The notes under the pieces: model-generated
What the model was told of the DNA's origin: nothing
What the model saw: the letters and a program-made list of their open reading frames with translations, nothing else
Database searches by the model: none
Translations under genes and position numbers: made by a program
DNA from: Ulota crispa
Taxonomy: Eukaryota; Streptophyta; Bryopsida; Orthotrichales; Orthotrichaceae
DNA: 64,000 nucleotides
Reading direction: 5' to 3'
Assembly: GCA_963920765.1 (NCBI GenBank)
Contig: OY987248.1
Location: 12,930,539-12,994,538 of the forward strand
In this document: positions 23,857 to 35,400 of the stretch, one piece after another
How positions within the stretch are numbered: the stretch's first letter is position 1
Layout of the letters: every line of letters begins with the position of its first letter

Positions 23857-24174
23857 TAAGGTAGCCACACCCATAACCGTCACTATATCCATAACCATCA
23901 CCTCTGAAATCTTGAAAAATCTGTGGAAATAAGTAGATGTAATGACAAGGATGTACAACATGTGAACATGGAACCTTAATGTTGGTTATGGGTGCAATGG
24001 CAGTTTGCTCTTTAAAAATTCACAACTTATTCTCACAGTATCCAAATAATACATCCAAAAATGCAAACTTACTATTTTTCTATTGCTAACAGGATCCTAT
24101 AATTTGCTAGATGTTTATTATTAGTCATCATGTTCAAAACCCTTAGTTTGACGGTTATCGGTGTGGCTACCTTA
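23857..24174. mobile_element. Family L inverted-repeat element, copy 1
   Basis: The left end TAAGGTAGCCACACCCATAA and right end TTATCGGTGTGGCTACCTTA are inverted, with TA on each side. The interior matches the copy at 50477-50794 in the opposite orientation (for example AACTTATTCTCA and AAACCCTTAGTTTGAC). It is non-coding; the TA flank suggests but does not prove a mariner-like origin. Confidence 0.75.
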
Positions 24175-24390
24175 TATCCTATCCTATTAGATGTGCTCAT
24201 CATTGTTCCGCAAATGATGTACTCGCGATTATCATGGCAAATACCATGTTACGTTTTGAAATGTCGTGGGACATGCAGTTCCAAACATTTGCAGTGGCGC
24301 AGGAAGATGCAATGACCCAGCAAGAGGCTTCCTCTCTAGCAATTTATGCACATAAGGAAGTATCTTGCCCATCACTAACGTAAGAGACTC

Positions 24391-24604
24391 GAATTCTGCT
24401 TAGGGTTTGAATTGCGTTCACGTCTAGGAACGGCTACTATGTTTCTTCACATATCCGTTGTTGTTTTTGATGAGTTAGATAGGCTTAGCAAGTTAATCTA
24501 ATTTGCTAAACCTACCTAACTCATCAATAACAATAATGGATATTTGAAGGAATATGTTAGTCGTTCCTAAATGTGAAAACAATTAAAACCCCAAGCAAAA
24601 TTTG
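24391..24604. repeat. Family K hairpin, copy 1 (about 214 bp)
   Basis: A long imperfect palindrome centred near 24497. The arms pair from ATTCTGCTTAGGGTTT through CTAGGAACG, CATATCC and TTGATGAGTTAGATAGG to the centre. A second hairpin with the same core (GATGAGTTAGGTAG) lies at 44939-45145. It could be a miniature element, and a transcript would fold into one long stem. Confidence 0.75.
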
Positions 24605-24721
24605 AACCTTCTACCTTATAATTTTGAGGCAAAACACATGACAAGAGAAGCTCTGCCACTTGCCATCCGCTTGGCTAGATGGTGGGGCCTAAGAGTAGCT
24701 GAAATTCATTGGGAGTGGTAA

Positions 24722-24844
24722 GGATATGTTCACACTTGGTGTTAGGAGGAGTATTAACAATATGAATGCAATCCAAAGGGTGTTCCAAATACATCTATTT
24801 TTCCTTTGCTAATATCCCTCCTAACGCCAAGTGTGAACATACCC
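24722..24844. mobile_element. Family D miniature element, copy 1 (Harbinger-like)
   Basis: It is 123 bp, with ends GGATATGTTCACACTTGG and the inverted CCAAGTGTGAACATACCC. The 3-bp target duplication is TAA (24719-24721 and 24845-24847). TAA/TTA duplications and GGG-type ends are typical of PIF/Harbinger MITEs; that assignment is inference. Confidence 0.85.
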
Positions 24845-25152
24845 TAATTCCTAGCATGCACACATGTATGCCACTCTTTTTAAATGAACGTACCACTTTG
24901 TCAAGGTGAAAGGTACAAGTAAAACTCTTTTTATTCATAAAATGCCAAAGCTAAAAAAGTTAACATACAAGTCAAAGCTCTTGCAATGTTTACTTTTTTT
25001 TTTTGAAGGATTTTGTTTTGCAGCATATGTGATTGTGGAAATAAGAAACTACGCTATTTATTTTTATTTTTTTGCAATTTGTATTGCGATTTGGCTCCAT
25101 GATCACAAATGAATTCCAAAAAACTATAATATTCTTGGCATTTATGACTTAT

Positions 25153-25893
25153 GGGTGATTGCAAGAATGACTTGTACTACATTGTGTCCCCCTCACCTGT
25201 TGCGGCTTGTTTTTTGCTTGTAACTTTTGCAAAAGAATTCATATTGACTTATCCTTTTAGGATAATGTGAACATGCAAGTTATTGGCATTTAATGATTTT
25301 TTGGTATTTTTTAAAATTATTTTGCTATTTTTAAGCATCCCCAAAATAGGTGTCTACCTTGCCCATTTTGGGGGTCTTTGGTACTATTTTGGGTCCAAAA
25401 AAGCTTTTCTAGGGCTATAAATCAGGAATGTTGTTTATAAAGCATGCTTACATGCATTTGTAGAAGGGTTTTGCAAAATTATAAATTCCATGGCATCTAC
25501 ATTGTCTCAAAGTGGGCATCCTATCTCCCTTCATTGGCAAAATACAAAGAAATTCCTCAACAAAGCAATTGTACCATGTGAATGTGTTTAATGGATTCTC
25601 AAATGGCTATTTTTTCTTTTATCTTTTTGAAATATTTTACTATTCTCTAAAAAGCAAGATAGAAATTGGCTTTTTATTGGTAATTTTTGTCCCTCTATTT
25701 TTGTGCATAACTTTTAGAGTAAAATTTTGCTAGATCTGAATTTTCACAAGTATGCTATTTTAAGTGCTTTACACATTGTCTATTTTTTATTTTTTTATTT
25801 TTTTAAAATTTTCAAAAGCTCATAGTACTACATAGTACTACCAGTCTTATGGGTGTTTGAGACAAAACTGGCAGGTCATTTTCGCAACTACCC
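25153..25893. mobile_element. Family H element, copy 1, 741 bp
   Basis: The left end GGGTGATTGCAAGAATGAC and right end TTTTCGCAACTACCC are short inverted repeats, and TTAT flanks both sides. Most of the interior aligns with 48384-49121 (for example CTCTATTTTTGTGCATAACTT and AGTACTACATAGTACTACC). The frame at 25512-25733 is hydrophobic low-complexity sequence within the element and not a credible gene. Confidence 0.8.
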
Positions 25894-26111
25894 TTATGAA
25901 GAAAGTATCAATGTATATGCATAGTATTGTGTCGTTTTCCATGAGTACGCATGATTGAGATAATCCAATTATTTTAGATAGCTCAAATTTAAAAAGTGGA
26001 GTTCTTAATTTTTGACATTGAACAACTTCATTAGCAACTTTGGGAATTGACATACCTAGTGCTTTTAATTTCTGTATTTTATCAAGAATACTATGTTTCA
26101 TTATTTTATAC

Positions 26112-26513
26112 GGAATTACTACAGCAATACCCTAAAGTGCTAACGGAACACCCCTTCGAGCATGAAATTTGACAATTTAGTGCTATTTTTGATTTATGAA
26201 GTGGTCTATCATTCATTCAATCACGATATTATCACCTTCTTGAAAGAAAACAGGACAAATACAATTTTTTTTTGAAATATTATGCACCAACATTATTTTT
26301 TGATATATTTTTGCTTTAAGTAACTCAAAAGTCCTATATTTTTAGTTTGAAATTTAAGCACACCTATTTTTTTAATATAACCTTAGAATGATAAAGGTGA
26401 AACAAATCTTTTGATCCAAATTAAAAAACCAGCAAAATCAGCATTAAAAATCACCTTTTCATGCTCATATGGGTGTCTTGTTAGCAATTTAGGGTGTCGG
26501 TATAGTAATTCCC
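26112..26513. mobile_element. Family C inverted-repeat element, copy 1
   Basis: The left end (G)GGAATTACTACAGCAATACC and right end GGGTGTCGGTATAGTAATTCCC are inverted, followed inward by AACACCCCTTCGAGCATGAAA and its partner. It aligns with 32352-32757 in opposite orientation. It is non-coding, about 400 bp, with no clear target duplication. Confidence 0.8.
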
Positions 26514-27781
26514 TTTTTATGTACCTTGTTATTCTTTATGAAATTTTAAATCAATTTGAAATTGTTATTTATGTTTTTTTTTTTCTTTCATAAATCTTCC
26601 ATTGATATTCTAAATTAAAATGCATGTAGCAAAAAGAATATATATATGTATTACATGATATTAAATTTATAGATTGTAATTTTTTTATAATGTTTTAAAA
26701 AGAAAATAAAGTGAATTGACAATATTTAAAACAAAATGACAAGAATTGTAATTGAACAGAACAAAAAAAGATGGTATCAATTTATATGAAAGTAAATCTT
26801 ATGATTAAAGTAAAAGTCAAAGTAAAAGAATTAAAGTGCAACTATAACTCCATTTTGTTTTTAATATTTAATTCTTTTAATTTAATTATTTAGTAGTTTA
26901 TTTTTAGGCTTATTATTAAATACAACAATTTTACTCATGTATATAAAAACCACTGGACTTGTGTGTTTTGTATTTATTTGTAAATTATTTCTTTTTTTAT
27001 ATGCGTCTCATAAAATATCTATGTAATTTTGCATAATTATGCAGGAAATCAAAAAATGTCTCACATTTGTTACAAAAAGGTAAATGGACTCAAAATATCT
27101 AGATATAGTTGATAGAAAAGTTAATAATTTGTTTCAAACTCTCCATGTTTGGAGTTCATGCACGCTTTAAGCCTTAGGCGACATCCCTTCTATAAAACTG
27201 TATTTTTTTATGTCCATGATTATGTCATTTTCTCATTTGAATGAATCTGTTTGATATTTCAAAAATATTATTATGCAACATTATCTCTGAATTTGTAAAT
27301 GATTTATTTTTGTATTATGCTATAAATATTTGTCAATAAAATTATAGTATAACACATTGATGTAAAAACCTTCTTTACATACATTATATTAAAAGATGTT
27401 GAATAATTATGAATTGTTAGCAAAAACATAATTAAATTATGATCATTTTTTTTTTTGTTAATTTTGCAAATCTAGAGTACATATTTGATTCTTGTAAATA
27501 ATCAATTTTATAATGGCTTATCTTGTATTTAATTGTGAATCTCTTTTTATTTTCTCAATTATTCATAAGTTTCATTTAATTTGAGAACATTAAAAGTCAC
27601 ATTCTAAATAATTATTTTGATCTAGCTAAAATTAATAATGTAAGGCTTAAAAACACATATAATATATTTTATTGGAAAACATTAGGGCCTTGCGCATGAT
27701 GCCTTATAAGCTTGTGCAAGACTCTAAGCAAAGGCCAAGGAAGGTGAGTGATTATGAAATATTATTTCAGATTACGCTTGC
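26514..27781. other. AT-rich DNA without a recognised gene
   Basis: Very AT-rich sequence with many stops in all frames. No element ends, RNA gene or domain was recognised. Confidence 0.5.
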
Positions 27782-27784
27782 ATT

Positions 27785-30530
27785 AGGGGATATCAAATAT
27801 CTCAAAAAAATGGTGAATGAATGGTCGTGAATGAGTTTTCGTTCATGGTGAACGTGAAGTCACAAAAGTGAACCACCCATGAAGACCTCCAGGAGGTTCT
27901 CATGGCTAGTTCATGCGTTGTCCTGATGGAGATATCTCCATCATGTAGATACTCGTTATATATTTATGTTTGTGTTGATTTCAATAAATCAACAGTTGAG
28001 GAAAAAGGGGTGGTCGTGGTGAGGACCACGGTTTGGTGATAGCGCAGCGGCCATAGATTCCAGTGCGCTGCGCCGTTTTGTCACATGCACAACTCAGGGG
28101 GGTAGGTAGCGAATTGGCTGGGCCAATTTCCTGCCTCACTAGCTGCCAAGCCGTGAGCCGCCATCACCGCTCGACGAGTCTGATGAAATTCGAATCCGGA
28201 CCGGCGGGCGACCAGAGACGACCGCTTCTCCAACCAACCAAGTCCACGACTTGGCGACTGAAGACAAGCGTTTGACGCTATTATATGCTCGCAATGGCAC
28301 GTGGCCACTTTACGATGGCATTTATTTTGTAATTTAATCATTTTCATATGTTTATCTAGATGTTTTGGAAGGCTCATATATTTTGCTTTTGTTTGAATAA
28401 AAATACTAAGGGTTTAGAAGTCAATAGGAAAGGTGTGAAAGGAAAAAGGGTTTGGCATCTATGATGGGGTTAGGAAAGGAAGGGCATGGGCTAATGTGCC
28501 TCACCTCCCTACCTTAGATAGAGTCAAAATTATGGAGGAAAGGGCCCTTAGTTGTTGGAAGGTAGTGTATGAGTGTTGGTGGGAAGAAGGGGAAAAATCC
28601 CAAAACTTTGATGTGAGATTTTTTTCTGTATATATATGATTTTGAATTGAAATTTGAGGAGATTGTTCCTTGTGTGATTACCTTTCCAAAATGAGTTTGC
28701 AAGTTTGATTTAGAGTTGTGATGCAAAAGTTATGAGTGTTTGAATTTTGGAGTCAAAAAGCTAAACTATGAAGAAAGACTGAGACTTCGACAAGCCATAA
28801 CTTATGATCTGTATATCATTTTGCAATAAGATTTGGAGAGAGTGTTTATCTTAGTATTGGCTTTTTAGAAAGTTCTTAAACTTGAAGTTTGAAGCTTGGA
28901 CGAGAAAGTTATGGAAGTGTGAAGGTTTGGAGGTGGCTGCCCTTTTGTTAGGAGAAAGCCAAGACTTTGAAGAGCTACAACTTTTGGACAATATGAGATT
29001 TTCTTTTCAAATTTTTAGGAATGATAGTTTGTTGTCATAGCTTTTCAAATTGTCTTTAATCGTTTGATTTGGAGTTTTATTGAAGAAGTTATAGTGGGTA
29101 GAAGTTGCAAGTTTGGGTGCTCTCTAAAAAATTGAGACCCACACTTTGATTGACTAGAGCTTTTGGACAGAGTTTTTTTTGAAGTGAAAATTTTATGGGT
29201 TGTAACCAGTGATATCATCTTTCTAAATTGATATCACGTTTCTATGGGTGATGTATAGAACAAAAGTTATAGAGGTTTATAGAGGCAGTGTTTAGTTTGT
29301 AAGGAGGAAGAAGAGCCTCTACTTTGAACCCACATAACTTTTGGACAATATCTTAGATTGAGTTGAAATTTGGAGGAATGTTAGAAGGTTAGAAGAGCTT
29401 TTCAAATTGCTATTATACTTAGCATTTGAATCTTTGAGCCATTTGTGGCACTAGATAGAAGGTCGCTGCTTTTCTATGACTTGTTATTTGTGATTTTCCC
29501 CATTGTTTTTATTAAAACATGAAGACTTGAAAACTTGAAGACATGAAGACTTGAAGATCTGAAGATATGAAGATTTCAAAAGGAATGTTTTGGGTTTATT
29601 TTTTATGTATGTGTGGGATGTGGCTTTGTTATTCCTAGCCGGTTTTGGAGGCTCGTTTGTCAATTCATTTCCATTCTGTTTTGTAAACCTTATTGCAGGC
29701 AGTTTGGGTTAAACCAAACTTAACCCCATTTATTGTCGTGGTGACGAAGTGGGATTGATCACCCACATGGTCGAGACTTGCTCTGTTCTCACGATCTGGA
29801 GTTTTGGCCAGCAGATCGTGAATTTGATTTTAGGATCCCGTCATACGGACGGCAGCTCGTGTCTGCTGTCCCGATCTATCCGTCCCGTATCCAGTGGGCT
29901 CTTATCTCTACCTTGATCCTTATACCATTAGAGCCAGCCACAGGATAGGCCAACGGAAAACTGAAGACTGAAGATTTGAAGAAAAGATCAAGATTGAAGA
30001 CGATTTAGTCGACAATGCACGATCGCAGCAAGACACCCTGCGTGTTTCCAAGGCACACTCCTCTCAATTCGACAGCGTGAACGACGTGAAGCCTCTCCCT
30101 CCTTGCCTCTCCCGCTAGCTCCGCTCGTGTTCCTGTCACTCCCGCACCCGTGCCTATATGTGTTGTTGTCCACCTCTCGGCTCTAGCTCCGCGCCTCTAA
30201 ACAGTTTGGATGCAGAGTTGATTGCCAAGTCAAGATCATTCAAGGAATTGCAATGTGCGAGAAGCAACGATGATAGAGCTGAAGAGATCTTGACTAGAAG
30301 CGGACAATTGTGGAGACAAAGGGTTCCAGATTAGAAGCAACAATGGTGTTTAAGGGATCCATACGGGATTGATGATTGTGGGCAAAGTTGAAATGGTGGT
30401 GAGTAGTTCACTACAATTTAGATATTTGAATGGGTGATTGCGAGGACATGAACGGTGGCTTGACTAACTTGTTCACCAATTTCATTCACGTGAACAAAAT
30501 TGCTGGTGAACGGCATATTCAAAACCCCCT
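27785..30530. mobile_element. Long family E element carrying GC-rich inserts, about 2.75 kb
   Basis: The left end AGGGGATATCAAATATCTC and right end GGCATATTCAAAACCCCCT are inverted. They are flanked by ATT (27782-27784 and 30531-30533). Inner arms match the short family E copies: GTTCATGGTGAACGTGAAGTCAC on the left, TCACGTGAACAAAATTGCTGGTGAAC on the right. The interior holds two GC-rich islands (about 28000-28300 and 29700-30180), a stretch of related sentences about 100 bp apart (28500-29460, recurring ACTTTTGGACAATAT), and a GAAGACTT microsatellite (29519-29580). No intact gene is recognised. It may be a captured-DNA carrier or a nested composite. Confidence 0.55.
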
Positions 30531-30603
30531 ATTTTATGGAGTCCCTAATGGGAGAATTACTTTCTTCCATATTGCATGACAAGGAGGACGACATTTCTAT
30601 AGG

Positions 30604-31493
30604 ATTTGAAGAGAGAGATTCTTGTGGCATAGGATTTGCATTTGCTAGAAGAGAGTGGAAAGAGAGTACTTTGAAATTTCTAAGAGTCATGTATGCTAAC
30701 TACTATGGGAATATGATAAGAAGTCTTTTAGATAGAAAAATGGAGTATTCTTTACCAAGGAGCTCAACAACCAATTTTTAGAGGAGCCGCAGCTCACATA
30801 GCAGTGAATCAAAGAAAAGTGGGCCAATATTAAAATCACCTACCAAAAGAAAAAGATGAAGTAAGAAGAGACATGAGCGTCACTGTCCATTTGGGTTCTC
30901 TAGTATGAACTTTTTGGCAACATGTATGGTGGTACATCTAGAATCCATGGTGTTCCTCATGGTATTGAGCATGGTGTTCATATGGAACACCAAGAGCACA
31001 TAGTTTTTAGTGATGATGCCAAAGAGAGCATGCCTAATACTTTTCTTCTAGCCTCTACTACAGGAGATAATGCATTGTAGTCACCTTGCACGGAGGCAAT
31101 GAACCAACCAAGTGTTGAGGGTCATGTGAACATAAGTGCTGAGAAGAGAAAGTAGAAGAGGAAGTTTGTTGCAGTAGATGAAAGCATTTCCTACGCCACA
31201 CTACAAGGAAACAGTGTCCAAATTAACACGTTCTAATTGACTAAATGTGTCCAAATTGATAGAAAATTGTCACTATTGACAAAAATGACCAAATTGACAG
31301 TGTTTCTTGTAGTGCCATCAAGGACTTCTCCAAAAGTATATTAGAGGTTGAAAAGATGAAATTGAGGTTAGCAAAAAAGATAATTGATAATGAGAGGCAA
31401 AAGAGGGAAATGATAGTGCAAAATCAAATGCAAATAATAACCTTGCTTGTAGGTGCTTTCAAATCCAATGGATCTGCAAACGGTTCAATGTAA
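30604..31493 (+). pseudogene. Myb/SANT-like (Harbinger-type) gene remnant split by a CACTA element
   Basis: One reading frame, unshifted from about 30604 to 31198, gives GVFFTKELNNQFLEEPQLT, then IKEKWANIKITYQKKK (third-helix-like), ELFGNMYGGTSRIHG, an acidic linker and KRKFVAVDESISYA. It resumes after the insertion with IKDFSKSILEVEKMKLRLAK and a coiled-coil-like end, stopping at TAA 31491-31493. The layout (SANT/trihelix-like DNA-binding part, linker, basic coiled coil) fits plant Myb/SANT-like proteins, many of which accompany PIF/Harbinger elements. The frame has about nine in-frame stops but no frameshift after 30604. Removing 31199-31317 restores ...TAC GCC ATC AAG... exactly. The family assignment is by pattern only. 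Confidence 0.6.
31199..31314. mobile_element. Short CACTA-type element inserted in the SANT-like remnant
   Basis: It is 116 bp, begins CACTACAAGGAAACAGTGTC and ends GACAGTGTTTCTTGTAGTG, near-perfect inverted repeats. The classic CACTA 3-bp target duplication is CCA (31196-31198 and 31315-31317). Interior words CCAAATTGAC and AATTGACTAAATG resemble subterminal repeats. It interrupts a reading frame between Tyr-Ala and Ile-Lys codons. Confidence 0.92.
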
Positions 31494-32351
31494 ATGTTTC
31501 TTCTCATGTGTGATGTCCTTTTAAGAGTTGTGGACATTGGAATTTTGTTTGCAATTTTGTGATGAATTTATTTGTTTTAATTTGAATTTGACTTGATTTC
31601 TTTCAAATTATAATACATTATACATTGAATTTTTTTATTAATTCATTTATACTTGCCAACATGTGATTTCTTTTCAACATTTATTATGTTAACATTTAAT
31701 CCTTCATAACTTTTGCATACAATATTTAAATGTTACATTTTTTGTACTTTCAAACCTTCTTTCACTTGCCAACATTAAAATTGAAATTCTATGATAATAA
31801 TAACTATGTTTATACATACAGTATGTAACTAATATGATGCCTAGTACAAAAAAATGAACTGTGTTGGCATGCCTAATTGAATATAATGAAACTACTTATT
31901 GGTATCTTTACTCTTATAGGACAATGGTACAAAGCGTACAAAATATTATGTTATTTGCATTGAAGTTAATAAAATAATAAATTCAAATGCAAGAAATCTC
32001 AACCTTCGAGTTTTTCTTGCTCAGTTTGAGTACAATGAATAGTTTTGGCAAAAAAATAACTTCACGTCTTTCTAAAAGATTTGTCGAGAAAAAAATCTTA
32101 TCAACTCATGAAACAAAATTTTTTTTAGTGTTCTTCAAAAATAAAAATTATGGCCCAAAGTCTAGTTTAAAACATTAAAGAAAACAACTAAACCAATAGA
32201 AATTTTATTATTTTGAAATTTTCTTTCTCATATTAGTCATATGTTGTATTTTATTCTACATGGAGATTTTTTATTCATAATATTTAGATTTGTTATGTGA
32301 AATTTTTGGACACATTTGATTTAGCAATTACAATTTGCATGTCAAATAATA

Positions 32352-32757
32352 GGGAATTACTACAACAACAGCCTAAATTGCTAACAGGACACCCCTTCTA
32401 AGCATGAAAATGTGATTTTTAATGCTAATTTTGCAATTTTTTTTATTTTGGTCAAAAGATTTGTTTCACCTTTATCATTCTAAGGCTATACTATAAAAAT
32501 TAGGTGTGCTTAAATTTTAGACTAAAAATATAGGACTTTTGAGTTACTTAAAGCAAAAATATATCAAAAAATAGTATTGGTGCAATAATATTTCATATTT
32601 TTTTGTATTTGTCATGTTTTCTTTCAAGAAGGTGATAATATTGTGATTGAATGAATGATGGACCAGTTAATAAATAAAAAATAACACTAAATTGTCAAAT
32701 TTCATGCTCAAAGGGGGTGTCCCTTTAGCAATTTAGGGTGTTGCTATAGTAATTTCC
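32352..32757. mobile_element. Family C inverted-repeat element, copy 2
   Basis: The left end is GGGAATTACTACAACAACAG and the right end is GGGTGTTGCTATAGTAATTTCC. The interior is the reverse complement of the copy at 26112-26513 (for example ATATAGGACTTTTGAGTTAC and GATAATATTGTGATTGAATG). It is non-coding. Confidence 0.8.
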
Positions 32758-33300
32758 TATATAATATGATATAATATATTGTGTTATCATTTATATTTAT
32801 ATTTCTTTGACTATGAAATTAAATTGTGAAATTTTATTTTTTGATTTGACCTCCAAATAATGGTAAAAATCACAAACTACTCTCAAATATTTTTATGATT
32901 GATATGATTTTGTCTACAAGTAACATTAATAAAATAAAATAATTTTTTACTTCTTTAGATAATTTTTTTAATAAATGTAAATGAATCAAAAAGTGTTTAT
33001 TAACATTCGAAAATATCAAAATTGTATACATGATTACAATCAAAGGATAGTTTTGATTTAAAACCAAAATGGACTATAAAACATTTGATATGGTTATGTA
33101 GATGTAAAAAATTAATAAACCTATGTAAAAAAAATTCCACTAATCTTATATGCAGCAAGACTATCTTAAAAATATTAGGTTTCCTCTTGAATTTGAAATT
33201 TATCATTTTTAATCTTTGTAACAAAATGATAATGGAATTAGTTTCTTAAAGGAAACCAATATTTCTTATAGTGATAATTTACATTTTAAATAGTGAACAT
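32758..33300. other. AT-rich DNA without a recognised gene
   Basis: Short frames only, on both strands; no motif or element end recognised. Confidence 0.45.
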
Positions 33301-33429
33301 ATTATAATCAATCTTTAAAACAATCTTTTAGGTTATATTAAATTTAAAGATGTTGTTACACTTTTTGCAATAAAACTTATATTTTCATGCCTAATTGCCT
33401 AAAATAACAAAGCCTAAAGTTATCAAACC

Positions 33430-34600
33430 TTTGAAATTAAATAAAACCTTTTTAATTTATTATTTTTAGTACTTCAAAATCTTGAAGAAATCTTTTGGAA
33501 GTTTAATTATACATTTAAAATTTTAATATCAGATTGAATGATTATAAGTTTTCTATTCAAGATTGTGTGCAAGAATGTCCATTGCAATCACCCTTAAATT
33601 TTTCATCCACCCAAAATGGGTTGATCGCTTTTTAAGACGGCCATTTATCATATTTATGAACTTAGGGATGTAAAGAGTCACTTGAACTTTGGCTCTTTTG
33701 AAAGAGAAACAAGTTAGCTATATATGTAGTGATGTTTTCAAATTTAGAAGAAGAGTCACTATTGAATTTACAGAAATTTTCAAACCATGGGTGGTCTTGG
33801 AGTTGTAGTGTTAAATTTTGGCCCTGGATTTATGAAAATCTTCTATTTTACTCACAATTTTTGAAATTTAAGGGTGGTCACCATTGCAAGACCATTTTCT
33901 CACTCATTTTTTTCCCTAAAAATACAAGACTTATTTCTATACATGTGGAACTTGGATACTTTGAGAATGAGCATAAGATGTCAACTTTTTGAAATGTTAT
34001 GTGTCCAAAAGAGCCAATCAAGCACAATTTTAACTACTCCAAAATATTTGTTTCCTTGTAGTACCCTTTACATTTTTGTTATAAACTTCCACTCTAATCC
34101 TTGGATTGAAACAAAACTTTGAAGAGATGATAAGGACTTGGCTTCTTACAAAATCTTAGTGGTACATTGGCCTAAAAATGACTTATTGTACTTCAAGTTT
34201 CATCCTTTTATAACTTACAAAATCAAGATCCAAAACACCTTCAAAATGGCTGAAATTCTAAAGGTTAAGTTGTTAATTATTGAGAACTTTTGGAAATGAG
34301 CCATAAGCATATTAGATTTTAGATTATAAATTTTGAAGAAATTTTTGTAAAAAAAAAAAAATTAGGATCAATTTTGAATAGCCATCATTTTGTTGAAGCT
34401 ATGCAGCCTTTAATTTATTTTTGAAACCGATTTTGTAAATTTGAAATATGTCAAATGAATTGAATGATTTAAAATCATTTTTACAATTTTAGCACTCATG
34501 ATCAAACAATATACTCTTACAATCCATAGGTTTAACCTTTTTTGTTTTATTTTTTAATGTAATGTTGAACATGTCTAATTTAATGTTGAACATGCCTAAT
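33430..34600 (+). repeat. Dispersed repeat shared with 52810-54000
   Basis: Blocks such as AAATAAAACC, TTCTATTCAAGATT, TCCATTGCAATC, AATGAGCC and GAAGCTATGCA occur in the same order here and at 52810-53107. The alignment resumes at 53835 after the palindromic element at 53112-53830. Here that site is unoccupied (TTAA at 34410-34413). No coding function is recognised. Confidence 0.65.
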
Positions 34601-34789
34601 TTAATGTTGTACGATTGTAATTTTGAAAAAATAATAAAGTTTACAAATTTACATCTTGTGTTTTGAAAATAATTATAAACCAATTCAAAAACTATGTTTT
34701 TTCTTGTTATCTTTGTGTTTTTCAGTTTTCAAAACATAACTCAATGTGTTTTAAAAAATCATTTACCTATACATATAACATAATTTGAT

Positions 34790-35400
34790 TTACTGCGTGG
34801 CAGTCTTTTACCTCACTTTCTTACCGTGTAGGTAAATAAACCTACGTGCGTAAAAACTTGCATGGGTAAATCTTTGTATAAAAAAGAAAACAAATGATAA
34901 TCTTGAAATTGCAATCATTTTACCGCGTGGGTAAAAATTTGCGTGGGTATAAAAAAAAAAGAATACGGCAAAAACCTATGTGGGTATATAAAAAGAATGT
35001 GATTGGCAATCCTTTTACTACATGGCTAAAAACTTGCATGCGTAAAAACTTGTGTGGATAAAAGTCTACATGGGTGAAAATTTGCATGAGTAAAAATTTG
35101 CATGGATAAGACTTACATTGGTAAAAATAATGCATGGATAAAAAACAATAAAATGTAATAAAAATTCTTGGATAATTCTTATGTGGGTGAGAAAATTGCA
35201 TGGGCAAAAAATAAGCATGCTTTTGCTGCGTAAGAAAATAGTGACATTTCTTTTACTATGTGGATAAATTACTCTGTTGGAATAAAACAAAAAATTGCTT
35301 CATTGCAAGGAAATGTTTTGTAAATAAAAATAAATGTTTTATTGGCATGAGTAAAGTCTGAATTTGGGATGCGCGGATAAAAAGTAAAAAAAAATCTTGT
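34790..35400 (-). repeat. Diverged minisatellite (GCATGGGTAAAAATTT type)
   Basis: The words TTGCATGGGTAAAAA, TTGCGTGGGTATAAAA, TTGTGTGGATAAAAG and TTGCATGAGTAAAAA recur dozens of times, spaced roughly 15-20 bp and more widely to the right. The minus-strand frames here (34920-35207 and 35066-35290) are products of the repeat and not genes. Confidence 0.8.

Noticed and set aside
28150-28240. tRNA-like T-arm (ATTCGAATCC)
   Set aside because: No acceptor stem or anticodon arm could be placed around it.
29915-29945. Primer-binding site of an LTR retrotransposon
   Set aside because: ACCATTAGAGCC only partly matches the tRNA-Met complement; no LTR pair, gag or pol reading was found nearby.
34920-35290. 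Minus-strand frames rich in His, Phe and Cys
   Set aside because: Produced by the GCATGGGTAAAA minisatellite; no conserved motif.
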